Source of the DNA: Streptomyces liangshanensis
GTDB lineage: Bacteria > Actinomycetota > Actinomycetes > Streptomycetales > Streptomycetaceae
DNA length: 64,000 nucleotides
NCBI RefSeq assembly: GCF_011694815.1
Contig: NZ_CP050177.1
Coordinates: 186,001-250,000, forward strand
Direction of reading: 5' to 3'
Shown here piece by piece: positions 27,801 through 38,112 of the stretch (the first letter of the stretch is position 1; each line of letters begins with the position of its first letter). The notes beneath the pieces were generated by a model. That model was not told where the DNA came from, searched no databases, and saw only the letters and a program-made list of their open reading frames with translations. A program made the translations under genes and the position numbers.

Positions 27801-30800
27801 CCAGGCGGAATCGGCGGCCAGCGCGATCACGTCCGCGTGGCTGACCCCCACGCCCTTGGGCAGACCGGTCGACCCGGAGGTGAACATCACGTACGCGAGG
27901 GCGTCCGGGCCCGGCACCCGGACCGGGTCGCCGGGCCGTTCGGGCGCGCCCCGCAGGACACGGCCGAGGCGGTCGACCACCAGGACCGGTATGTGGGCGG
28001 CTCTCGCGCGCACCCAGGGGGCGTCCGCGGTGTCCTCGCCGACGACGAGGACCCGTACGCCCGCCACGTCGGCGACCTGGTCGAGCCGCTCCCCGGGCCA
28101 GCGCGCGTCCAGCGGTACGTACGCCCCGGCCGCGCGGACCGCGCCGAGGGACGCGGACACCACGGCGGGCGAGCGGCCGAGCACGACGCCGACCCCGTCC
28201 TCGGGGCCGACGCCCAGGCCCGCCAGGGCGAGGGCGAGATCGGCGGAGATGCCGTCGAGTTCCGCGTACGTGAGGGTGGTGTCCTCGCCGGTGACGGCGA
28301 CGGCGCCGGGCGTGCGCAGTGCCTGGGCCGCGAAGAGCGCGGGCAGGGTGGCGGTGTCCGGGGTGTCGGCGGGCAGGCCGCGGCCGGTGCCCCAGCGCGC
28401 CACCCGGGCGCGCTCGCCGGGGGTCATCAGGCCGTGGCCCGCGACGGGCCGGTCGGGGTCGGCGGCCACCTGCTCCAGGAGGCCGACCAGGCGGGCCGCG
28501 AAGCCCTCCACGGTGGTCCGGTCGAACAGCGCGGTGGCGTACTCGATCCCGGCGCCGATGCCGCCCTCGCGCGGCTCCTCGGTGAAGGCGAAGGTGAGGT
28601 CGAACTTGCTCAGGCCGTTGTGGACGAGCCGGTCCTCGACGGTGAGCCCCGGCAGGTCGGGGCGGGCGGTCTCCTGGTTCTGGAGGACCAGCATGGTCTG
28701 GAACAGCGGGTGGTGGTTGCGCGCCCGGACCGGGTTGAGGCTCTCCACGAGCCGCTCGAACGGCACGTCCTGGTGCCCGTAGGCGGCCAGGTCGAACTCC
28801 CGCACCCGTACGAGCAGTTCACGGAAGGTCGGATTGCCGGACAGGTCCGTGCGCAGGACGAGCGTGTTGACGAAGAACCCGACCAGGTCCTCCAGCCCCT
28901 CGTCGGTACGTCCGGCGACGGGTGAGCCGAGCGGGATGTCGTCCCCCGCGCCGTGCCGGTGCAGCAGGGTCGCGACCGCGGCCTGGAGCACCATGAACAG
29001 GCTGCTGCCCGACTCCCTCGCCAGGCCGAGGAGTCGTGCGTGCAGGGACGGTGGGACGTCGAAGGCGTGGACGGCGCCTCGGGGGTCGGTGGTCGCGGGG
29101 CGCGGCCGGTCCAGCGGCAGGTCGATCAGCCCGGGCAGCCCGGCGAGGGCGGTGTGCCAGTGGTCGAGCTGCCGCCGCAGCAGGCTCGGGGCACCGTCGC
29201 CGCCGTGCTCCGAGGCCGGGTCGGCGTCGCCCAGGGTCGCGCGCTGCCAGAGCGTGTAGTCGGCGTACTGGAGCGGTGTGCCGGCCGGTGGCTCGGGCGC
29301 CCGGCCCGCGAGACGGGCGCGGTAGGCCTCCCCGAGGTGGCGGGCCAGCGGCGCGAGGGACCAGCCGTCGCCCGCGATGTGGTGCAGGACCAGCACGAGG
29401 ACGTGGTGGGCGGGCGCCGAGCGCAGGAGCAGGGCGCGCAGCGGCGGGTCCGTGACGACGTCGAACGGCTCCCGCACGGCGGCCAGGACGGCTGCCTCCA
29501 GGTCGCCGGGCGCGGTGCCGACGACCGGCAGCGGAGGTGTGGCGGTGTCGGCGGGCAGGACCAACTGGTACGGGACGCCGTCCCGTTCGGGGAACAGCGT
29601 GCGCAGCGCCTCGTGCCGTGCCACGACGTCGGCGAGGGCCGCGCGCAGGGCGTCGGGGTCGAGCCGCCCGCCCAGTTCCAGGACGAGCGGGATGTGGTAG
29701 GCGGAGCTGGGGCCTTCGAGCCGGTCGAGGAACCACAGGCGCTGCTGCGCGAAGGACAGCGGCAGGGGGTCGGGCCGCGACGCGGCGGGCAGCACGGGCG
29801 GGCGGGCCGGGCCGGGTGTGTCGAGGACGCGGGCGAGGCCGGCGACGGTGGGGTGTTCGAAGAGGGTGCGTACGGCGGTCTCGGCGCCCAGGACGGAACG
29901 GACGCGGCTGACGACCCGCATGGCGAGCAGCGAGTGGCCGCCGAGGTCGAAGAAGCTGTCGTGCGGGCCCACCGAGGGCACGTCCAGCACGTCGGCGAAG
30001 ATCCCGGCGAGCAGGTCCTCGTGGAGGGTGCGCCGCCCGGCGGCGGCCGGGGTGTCGGGGCCCTGGGCGGGCGCGGGCAGGGCGCGCCGGTCCACCTTGC
30101 CGTTGGGCAGGAGCGGGAGGTCGTCCAGGAGGACGACACCGCCGGGGACCATGTAGTGGGGCAGGGTCTCGGCGAGGTCGTCGCGCAGGGCGGCGGGGCG
30201 GGGGGCCGGGTCGCCGGTGACCGCGTAGGCGACGAGGACGCGCCGGCCCGGCTGGTCCTCGCGGATCACGGCGCAGGCGGCCGTGACGCCGGGGCGGGCC
30301 AGCAGGGCCGCCTCGACCTCGCCCAACTCGATGCGGAAACCGCGGAGTTTGACCTGGTCGTCGGCGCGGGACACGTAGTCGAGCAGGCCGTGGGCGTTCC
30401 ACCGTACGAGGTCGCCCGTCCGGTACATGCGGGCGCCGGGGGCGTCGAACGGGTCGGCGACGAAGCGTGCCGCGGTCAGGCCCGGGCGGTGCAGGTAGCC
30501 GCGGGCGAGGTTGGGGCCCGACAGGTACAACTCGCCGGTGACGCCGGGGGGTACGGGGCGCAGTGCGTCGTCCAGGACGTAGGCGCGCATGGTGTCGACG
30601 GGACGGCCGATCGGCACGGTCTCGGACGCGGTGCCGGGTCCTTCGGTGCCGGCGGCTTCGGTGCCGGGTCCTTCGGTGCTGGGGGCTTCGGCGCCGGGGG
30701 CGGCGACGCGGTGGGCGGTCGCGTCGACCGTCGCCTCCGTCGGCCCGTACAGGTTGTGCGCCTCCGCGTGCCACAGTCCGGTGATGTCGGCGGCGAGGGA

Positions 30801-33800
30801 GCGCGGCAGCGGTTCGCCGCCGCACAGGACGGCGCGCAGGCGGGGCAGTGGGGCGGCGTGCGCCGCCTCGGTGAGGACGAGCGTGAGGTGGGCGGGCACG
30901 AACTGGGCGACGGTGACGTCGAACCGGCTCATCCAGGAGACCAGGGCGTGGGGGTCCCGGTTGGCGTCGTCCGGCAGGACACAGACCGCGGCGCCGTTCA
31001 TCAGCGGGAGCCACAGCTCCCACACGGAGGCGTCGAAGCTGGTGGAGGTACGGGCGAGGACCCGGTCGTCCGGGGTGAGGTCCAGATAACGGGCCATCCA
31101 GGCCATGTGGTTGGCGAGGGCGCCGTGCGGCACGACCACGCCCTTGGGGCGGCCGGTGGAGCCGGAGGTGTAGATGACGTAGGCGGGGTCCGCCAGGTGG
31201 GGGGTGTCCTCGCCCGGGCCGGTGGGGCCGGTGGGCCGGGCGGCCGGGTCGTCGAGGGCGAGCCACGGCACGTCGTGGGCGGGCAGGCCGGCCTGCACGT
31301 CCGTGGTGGTGAGCAGCAGCACGGGCCGGGCGTCGTCCAGCATGTGCCGGACGCGCGCGGCAGGGTAGCGCGGGTCGACGGGCAGGTAGGCGGCGCCGGC
31401 CCGCAGCACGGCCAGCAGGGCGACGAGGGTGTCGGCGGACGGCGGCACGGCGAGGGCCACCAGGTCCTCGCGGCCCGCGCCCCGCTCGCGCAGGACCTGG
31501 GCCAACGCGTCGGCGCGGGAGTCGAGTTCGGCGTACGTGAGGCTGGTGCGCGCGTCGCGTACGGCGACCGCGTGGGGGGTGCGTACGGCCCACTCGCGCA
31601 CCGCTTCGGGGGCGGTACGGGCGGGTCGTGGCCGCTCCGTACCGCGTCCCCGGCCGAGGAGGGCGTCCCGCTCGCCCGGCACGAGCGGGTCGAGGTCGGC
31701 GACGGGCCGGTCGGGGTCGGTGACGGCCTGGGTGAGGACGTGGGCGAAGCGGTCGCAGAGGGCGCGGGCGGTGGCGGCGTCGAAGAGGTCGGTGGCGTAC
31801 TCCAGGTAGCCGGCGAGGTGGGCGCGGCTCTCGGCGGCGGGGGCGCCCGGCGCGGGGAGCCCCACGCCTTCGGCGGATCCCACGACCTCGGTGAGGGAGA
31901 ACGTCAGGTCGAACTTGCTGATCCCGGTGTGCCGGGAGCGGTCGTGGACGGTGACGCCGGGCAGGTCGAGGCCGGCCCGCTCCTGGTTCTGGAGGACCAG
32001 CATGGTCTGGAACAGCGGGTGGTGGTCGCCGGACCGCTCGGGGTTGACCGCCTCCACGACCCGTTCGAAGGGCACGTCGCCGTGGCCGAGGGCGGTGATG
32101 TCGAACTCCTTGACCCGGTCCAGCAGTTCGCGGAAGGTCGGGTCGCCGGACAGGTCCGTGCGCAGGACGAGCGTGTTGACGAAGAACCCGACCAGGTCGT
32201 CGAGAGCCTCGTCGGTGCGTCCGGCCACGGCGGTGCCGAGCGGGATGTCGTCCCCGGCGCCGTGGGCGCGCAGGGTCACGGCGAGGGCCGCCTGGAGCAC
32301 CATGAAGGGCGTGCACCCGGCGGCGCGGGCGAGCCGGGTGAGCGCGGCGTGCGCGGGGGCGGGCAGCGCGAAGGGGACGGTGGCGCCCCGGTGGCTGGGC
32401 ACGGCGGGCCGCGGCCGGTCGAGCGGCAGGTCGAGCAGGTCGGGGGCGCCCCGCAACGCCTCCTGCCAGAAGGCGAGCTGACGGGCCGCCAGGCTGTCCG
32501 GGTCGGCGTCGTCGCCGAGCAGCCGGTGCTGCCAGAGGGTGTAGTCGGCGTACTGCACCCGGGGGGCGGGCCGCGCGGGCACCGTCGTGGCAGAACCGGC
32601 GTCCTCGGTCCTGGCCCGGTAGGCGGCGCCGAGGTCACGGCTCAGCGGGGCGAGGGACCAGCCGTCGGCGACGACGTGGTGGAGCACGAGGACCAGGACG
32701 TGGCGGGCGGGGTCCAGCCGGAGCAGCCGGGCCCGGACGGCGATGTCCCCGGCCAGGTCGAAGGGGACGGCGGTCAGCCGGTCCACCGTGGCCTCGGCCC
32801 AGGCGTCGGCGGACTCCCCCGCCGGGGGCGCCTCGACGACCAGCGGGACGAGCGACGCGGCGTCGCCCGCGTCCAGGATCTCCTGGCGCGCGACCCCGTC
32901 GGTCTCGGCGAAGACGGTACGCAGACTCTCGTGCCGCGCGACCACGTCGGCCAGCGCGCCCCGCAGGGCGTCCTCGTCCAGAGGTCCGTCCAGTCCCAGC
33001 ACGAGCGGGACGTTGTAGGTGGCGCCGGGCCCTTCGAGCCGGTTGAGGAACCACAGGCGCCGCTGCGCGAAGGACAGCGGCACCGCGTCGGGCCGGTCCT
33101 GGGGGACGAGGGGCGGCCGGGCCGCCCCGGAGGTGTCGAGGACGGCGGCGAGGGACGCGACCGTGGGGTGGTCGAAGAGGGTACGGAGCTCCACCTCGGC
33201 GCCCAGGGCAGTACGGACGCGGCCGATGAGGCGGGTGGCGAGGAGGGAATGGCCGCCGAGGGCGAAGAAGTTGTCGTCCACCCCGACGGTGGTCATGCCG
33301 AGGACGTCGGCGAACAGGCCCGCCAGGACTTCCTCGTAGGCGGTACGGGGGACTCCGCCCGTGGTGACAGCGGCGCGCGGCACGGGCAGCGCGCGGCGGT
33401 CGACCTTGCCGTTGGCGTTCAGCGGCAGCGCGTCGAGCGGGACGAACACGGAGGGCACCAGGTACGCGGGCAGGGTGCGGGCCAGGCCGCGGGCCAGGGC
33501 GGTGTCGTCCAGGCGCGCGCCCGGGGCGGGGACGACGTAGGCGACGAGCCGCCGGTCGCCGGCTATGTCCTCGCGGACGAGGACGCAGGCGGCGCGCACC
33601 TCCGGGTCGGTGACGAGGGCGTGCTCGATCTCGGCGGGTTCGATGCGGAAGCCGCGGAGTTTGACCTGTCCGTCCGCGCGCCCGACGTACTCGATGTCGC
33701 CGCGCGCGGTCCAGCGCACGAGGTCGCCGGTGCGGTACATGCGGCCGCCGCGCCCGTCGTACGGGTCGGCGACGAACCGGCCGGCGGTCAGCGCGGGGCA

Positions 33801-36371
33801 GCCCTGGTAGCCGCGGGCGACGCCCCGGCCGCTCACGTACAGCTCGCCGACGACGCCGGGCGGCACCAGGGCCAGGTTGCCGTCGAGCACGTACAGGCGC
33901 ATGCCGTCGAGGGGCCGGCCGATGGGCGGCAGGCCGGCCGTGTCGGCGTCGACCTCGTGGCGGGTGGCGAAGGTGGTGGTCTCGGTGGGCCCGTACACGT
34001 GCACGACCCGCGTGGCGGGCGCGGCGGCGGCCACGCGGCGCATGACGCCCGGCGTGGCGCTCTCGCCGCCCGCGGCGACCAGGCGCAGCCCGGCGAACGC
34101 GGCCGGGTCGGTCTCGGCGACAACGTTGAACAGCGCGGTCGTGAGGAACAGCGCGGTGACGCCGTGCCGTTCCACCAGCGCTTCGAGGGTGCGCGCCTCC
34201 AGGACGCCGTCCGGTGCGACGACCACCCGGCCGCCGTTCAGGAGCGGGGCCCAGATCTCGAACGTGGAAGCGTCGAAGACGTACGCCGAGTGCATCAGCA
34301 CCGCGTCCGAGGCCCCGTCCTGCCACGCGGAGTCGGCGGCCAGCGCGATCACGTCCGCGTGGCTGACACCGACCCCCTTGGGCAGACCGGTGGACCCGGA
34401 GGTGAACATCACGTACGCGAGGCGGTCGCCGTGGGTCACGGTCGGCAGGGGGCCGGGTCGCGGCGGGGCGCCGCGCAGGACGCCGCCGAGGGCGTCGACG
34501 ACGATCACCGGCAGGGTGGCGGCCCTCTCCCGTACCCAGGGCTCGTCGGCCCGGGCCGCGTCGACCACCAGCGCGCGGACGCGGGCGACGGCGGCGACCC
34601 GGTCGAGGCGGTCGGCGGGCCAGGCCGCGTCCATCGGGACGTACGCGGCGCCCGCGCCGACCACGCCCAGCGTGGCGGGGATCAGGGCGGCCGAGCGGCC
34701 CACGAGGAGGCCGACGCCGTCCTCGGCCCCGACACCCCGGCCGGCCAGGGCCGCGGCGAGGGCGTCCGCCGACGCGGCCACCTCCCGGTACGAGAGCGTG
34801 GCGGCGCCGTCGACCACCGCGGGGGCGTCCGGCGTCGCCCGTACCCGCGCACGGAACGCCTCGGGCAGGGTGGCTCCGGTGGTCCACTCCGCCGGCTGGG
34901 CGCCCCGGCCCCGCGCCAACAGCGCCTCGGCGCCCGCGTCGTCGACGAAGGGCAGGTCGCGGAGGCGGACGTCGGCGTCCGCGCCGGCCAGCGCCGACAG
35001 GAAGGAGACGACGGCTCCCTGGTGCAGCCGGACGTCCTCGGCCCGGTACAGCTCCGGGTTGGTGTCGAAGCCGATCAACGGGTCCTCGCCCTCGGCCCGT
35101 TCGGAGACGAAGAGGGACAGGTCGTCGACGGGACCGAGGGACAGGAGCCGGGAGGGGGCGGGGGTCCCTGCCAGGTCGAGGTCGTAGTTGTAGCCCATGA
35201 TGTTGACGACGATGTCGCTCAGGCGTGCGGCGGTGTCCGTCATCCGCAGCTCACGGGCGAGCTGTTCGCGGGAGAAGCGGCGGTGGCGCAGGGCGCCGCG
35301 CATCTCGGCGGCGACGGTACGGACGAGGGCGCCGACGGTCATGTCCCCGGTGACGGTCAGGCGCAGCGGCAGGACGTTGGAGGTCATGCCGACGATGTGG
35401 CGCAGCCCGCCGTGGCGGCCGTTGGAGGCGAGGCCCACGGTGACGTCGTGGTTCCCGGTGACGCGGGCCACGTAGGCGGCGACGGCGCTCACGAAGACGG
35501 CGGACCAGGTGGTGCGGTGGCCCGCGGCGAGGCGGCGCAGGTCGTCGAAGACGGCGAAGGGCAGTGTCTCGCGGGTGTGCAACCCGCCGGGTGTGCCGGA
35601 GAGTTCGTCCGCCGTCGGGGCGTCGGTCCGGCGGCGGATCAGCTCCGTGCCGTCACGCCCGGCTGTGGCGTCCGCCGTACCGGCGGTGTCCGTGCCGTCG
35701 CCTGCGGCCAGGTCGGTGAACTTGCCCGTCCAGTAGGCGCGGTCCGCGTCGTACTGGTCCGAGTCCCGGTAGGCCACTTCCCCGGCCACCAGGTCGCGCA
35801 GGGGCGCGGCGGGCAGTTCGACGGTGTCCAGGTCCTCGCCCCGTACGGCGCGGGTGTAGAGGTCGGCGACGGTACGGGTGAAGACAGCGCCGCTGAGGCC
35901 GTCGAGCGCGATGTGGTGGAAGCGGAGGTACCAGTAGTGCAGCCGGGGGGCGAGGCGCAGGAGCGCGAAGTGGTGGTGCGGGGCGTCGAGGCGGTCGACG
36001 GTGGCCATGTCGTCCGCCATGTAGCGCTCGGCGGCGGCGACGGGATCGCCGGCGCCGGACAGGTCGACCGTGCGGAGGCGGCCGGTCCGGGGCGGGTCGG
36101 GGCGGGTGACGCGCTGGCGAACCGTTCCGTCCCGGGTGACGATCTCGATGTTGAGGCTGTCACAGAGCGCGACGGCCCGGTCGAGCGCGGCGGCCAGTAA
36201 CGCGCCGTCCAGGTCGCCGCGGATCTCGATGCATTCCCCGATATTGCACTTCGGGCTGTCCGGGTCGACGAGTTGCCCGTACCACATTCCCTGCTGGGCC
36301 GTGGTCAGTTCGAAAGTCTCTTCTGTCTCTTCGGGAGACACTTCTGACGAGAGGGGACTGTTTTCACGCAT
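21816..36371 (-). CDS. Nonribosomal peptide synthetase, (C-A-T)4-E (modules 1-4)
   Basis: A 4851-residue synthetase. ATG 36371 is chosen because GAAGGTG lies 8-10 bases upstream and the first C motif ([10 protein letters not shown]) follows closely. Approximate domains: C1 20-480 (HHIALDG), A1 500-985, T1 1005-1075, C2 1085-1520, A2 1540-2105, T2 2115-2180, C3 2195-2625, A3 2645-3150, T3 3185-3250, C4 3265-3695, A4 3715-4210, T4 4250-4315, E 4335-4790. T4 carries GGDS rather than GGHS, and E shows [10 protein letters not shown] and VGWFTSLYP, so the fourth residue should be D. Pocket codes read by eye: A1 DAFFAGVTFK and A3 DAFFCGVTFK (aliphatic, Val/Ile class); A2 DAWQLGLVDK and A4 DAWQLGLIDK (close to a known Gln code). 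An N-terminal C domain implies an acyl starter. No acyl-ligase gene is adjacent. Confidence 0.95.
27661..27900 (-). repeat. Near-identical 240-bp block, A3 copy
   Basis: Within the third adenylation domain, spanning the A3 core motif and the A4 pocket region. By eye it differs from the block at 34183-34422 at about 11 of 240 positions, far closer than to the equivalent part of A5 (about 19720-19960). This is direct evidence of recent duplication or gene conversion. Confidence 0.8.
30629..30703 (-). repeat. Five imperfect 15-bp tandem repeats inside the A2 domain
   Basis: The DNA repeats with a 15-base period and, on the coding strand, encodes pentapeptides of the type GTEGP / GTEAA. It forms an insertion between the A5 motif ([13 protein letters not shown]) and PIGRPVD of the second adenylation domain. 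A4, otherwise the closest relative, has a shorter non-repetitive stretch here. It is in frame and lies in a surface loop, so function is probably kept. Confidence 0.75.
34183..34422 (-). repeat. Near-identical 240-bp block, A1 copy
   Basis: Partner of 27661-27900, at the matching place in the first adenylation domain. Both blocks encode the [11 protein letters not shown] pocket motif, which explains the nearly equal pocket codes of A1 and A3. Confidence 0.8.
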
Positions 36372-36519
36372 GCCGATCGACACCTTCGGGAAGATTATGA
36401 GGAACGGCGAGAAAGGCATGGCGAAACCAGCCTCGCCGTCGCACCCGTCGTTCATGACGGGCCGGTGAAAGCCATGAGGAATGCGCCGCGCCTTCACGCA
36501 TGGCGGCGCGGCGGCCTCG

Positions 36520-36553
36520 TCGTACGCGCGTTACGGTCGTACGCGCGTTACGG
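36520..36553. repeat. Exact 17-bp tandem repeat upstream of the NRPS operon
   Basis: TCGTACGCGCGTTACGG occurs twice, head to tail and without a gap, about 150 bases before the start of the first synthetase. Tandem direct repeats near a promoter are typical binding sites for actinobacterial activators such as SARPs, though no such regulator gene lies in the window. The 406-base gap (36372-36777) otherwise holds the mbtH terminator, an 18-bp palindrome and -10-like CATAAT sequences on the minus strand; I could not fix a promoter. Confidence 0.6.
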
Positions 36554-36633
36554 ACGGCGGCAGAGCGGGCCGCCGATGAATTATGGACAGCGCATGAAGG
36601 CGGGATGTCCTACGGACCGGACGCGACTGATCT

Positions 36634-36651
36634 TCGATCACCCCTGATCGA
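36634..36651. promoter_or_regulatory. Palindrome in the NRPS upstream region, possible operator
   Basis: Perfect inverted repeat TCGATCA-CCCC-TGATCGA between the mbtH terminator and the synthetase start. It is too short and wide-looped to be a good terminator, so a protein-binding site is more likely. Confidence 0.45.
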
Positions 36652-36712
36652 TTTCGCTCGGAAAAGAGCAAAGCCAAGGAAGAAGTCGTTCCGGTGCCGC
36701 GTCGGCCGGGTC

Positions 36713-36750
36713 GGGTGGGGCCGGCCGCCGTCGGCGGCCCGGCCCCACCC
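36713..36750 (-). terminator. Terminator-like hairpin downstream of mbtH
   Basis: A 17-bp GC-rich stem with a single-base bulge (arms beginning GGGTGGGGCCGG and ending CCGGCCCCACCC), 28 bases after the mbtH stop. It implies that the synthetase genes have their own promoter within 36372-36712. Confidence 0.7.
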
Positions 36751-36777
36751 GGCCCCGGGGGACGCCCGGCCGTCCGG

Positions 36778-36996
36778 CTACCCGGCCTCGCCCTCCATCG
36801 CCCGCACCAGGCCGGCGGGCCGCATGTCACTCCAGGCGCCCTCGATCAGGTCCAGGCATTCCTGTCGCGACTGCTCCGGCCCCTCGGCGCGCCAGCCACC
36901 CGGAATGTCGAGCCGCGCGGGCCACAGCGAGTACTGCCCCTCGGCGTTCACCAGCACCACGAACCGCTCGGATTCGTCGTCGAAAGGATTGGTCAC
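36778..36996 (-). CDS. MbtH-like protein (NRPS adenylation chaperone)
   Basis: A 72-residue MbtH-like protein. It begins TNPFDDE and shows the family signature with conserved Ser and Trp residues: VNAEGQYSLWP followed by PGGW and later WSDMRPAGL. Such proteins bind adenylation domains and are needed for their folding or activity. GTG 36996 is chosen because GGTGGGGGG precedes it and upstream in-frame sequence is not homologous. It lies just upstream of the two synthetase genes on the same strand, so they are its obvious clients. Confidence 0.95.
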   Translation of the reverse strand: MTNPFDDESERFVVLVNAEGQYSLWPARLDIPGGWRAEGPEQSRQECLDLIEGAWSDMRPAGLVRAMEGEAG

Positions 36997-37547
36997 GGTT
37001 TTCCCCCCACCTGTTCTCTGTCTTTCCACGGCGTGTTCATCACCCTTGTCCCCCGTACGCCGATTACGGCGTCGCCTCTCGGCGACACCGTTCGGCACTC
37101 GGCACCGCGCGGCCGGATCACGGCCACCCGGAACGGCGATAACACCCCCATACCGGCATGCACGGCAGACCGGGTACAAGTACCCCGCCTTCACCCGTTC
37201 ACGCCAGTCACCTTAGAGGATCGCGGACACTCAAAGACGAACATTTGCGCCGTTACTGACAAGTACTTGGCGGGCGGCGATAAACAGGCTCGCCGAGGTC
37301 ATATGCCAATCGGCACCCGGGGGTGCGTACCGGCCGAACACCGCCCGTTTTCGCCGGGTATCAACAAATGTGAAGGAGCCATTCCGGCCACCCCGCGCAT
37401 TCACGAGTTCACATCATTCTTGAATGCGCCGGGCGCGCGCCCCTCCCCCCTCGTGCCTCCGTTGAACGCGGGCAGTAACCGGACAGAGCACGCCCGGAGG
37501 CGTGCTCTGTCGGTCATGGCCCGGCCCGGGCGGTGTCGGCCGCTGCG
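36997..37547. other. Intergenic region between mbtH and the sulfur operon end
   Basis: 550 bases with no convincing gene and with lower GC than its surroundings. It holds the presumed mbtH promoter (minus strand; no clear -35/-10 pair found). Possible regulator sites or structures are a perfect palindrome GGGTAC-AA-GTACCC at 37172-37185 and a hairpin with arms GCGCATTC / GAATGCGC at 37395-37429. A terminator lies at 37482-37511. Confidence 0.6.
37482..37511 (-). terminator. Terminator of the organosulfur operon
   Basis: Perfect 13-bp stem GACAGAGCACGCC / GGCGTGCTCTGTC with a 4-base loop, 36 bases after the flavin reductase stop. It marks the 3' end of the long minus-strand operon that starts near 51802. 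Confidence 0.85.
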
Positions 37548-38084
37548 TCACTCCCCCGTCCGCGACGGAAGGCTCACGGGCACGGCGAACGCGCCGTTGT
37601 GGTGGACGAGGGCGTCCCCCTCGCCGTGGCCGCCGCCCGCGTCGATCTCGCCGACGACGAGGAGGTGGTCCCCCACGCGCTGGCGGAGCGTCACCCGGGC
37701 GCTGAGCCAGGCCGGGACACCGTCGAGCACGGGCAGCCCGTCGGCCTCCTCCGACCACGGGACCCCGTCGAAGCGGTCGATGCCGCTGCGCGCGAACTGC
37801 CGGGCCAGCGTGGTGTTCCCGGCGCCCAGCACGTGCACCGCGAAGCGGTCGGCGCGCTGCACGGCGGGGAACGTCGACGCCGTGAGACCGAGGCAGAAGG
37901 AGACGAGGGCGGGCTCCAGGGAGACGGACGTGAACGAGGTGGCGGTGAAACCGGCCAGCCCGGGGACCGTGATCACGGTGACCCCGGCCGCGTGCCGGCG
38001 CAGGGTGCGCCGGAGTATCTCGTCGGGGGTGCCGGGCACCGGCCCCCGGGTGATTCCGGCTGCGCGTTCGATGGACACGGTCAT
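37548..38084 (-). CDS. Flavin reductase (HpaC/RutF-like FMN-binding family)
   Basis: A 178-residue NAD(P)H:flavin oxidoreductase of the two-component type. The FMN-binding pattern is visible in GVTVITVPGLAGFTATSFTSVSLEPALVSF (residues about 34-63), followed by FAVHVLGAGNTTLARQF. Such enzymes supply FMNH2 to flavin-dependent monooxygenases; here the two LLM enzymes of the same operon (38973 and 43978) are the evident users. The start has GGAGGAAGGGAAG in front. It is the last gene of the operon. Confidence 0.92.
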   Translation of the reverse strand: MTVSIERAAGITRGPVPGTPDEILRRTLRRHAAGVTVITVPGLAGFTATSFTSVSLEPALVSFCLGLTASTFPAVQRADRFAVHVLGAGNTTLARQFARSGIDRFDGVPWSEEADGLPVLDGVPAWLSARVTLRQRVGDHLLVVGEIDAGGGHGEGDALVHHNGAFAVPVSLPSRTGE

Positions 38085-38112
38085 GCCGCTTCCCTTCCTC
38101 CGTGGTGGTGGT

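Noticed and set aside
28953..36200. A 2415-codon plus-strand frame opposite the first synthetase
   Set aside because: Same antisense shadow effect; composition is dominated by Gly, Val, Arg and Glu without motifs.
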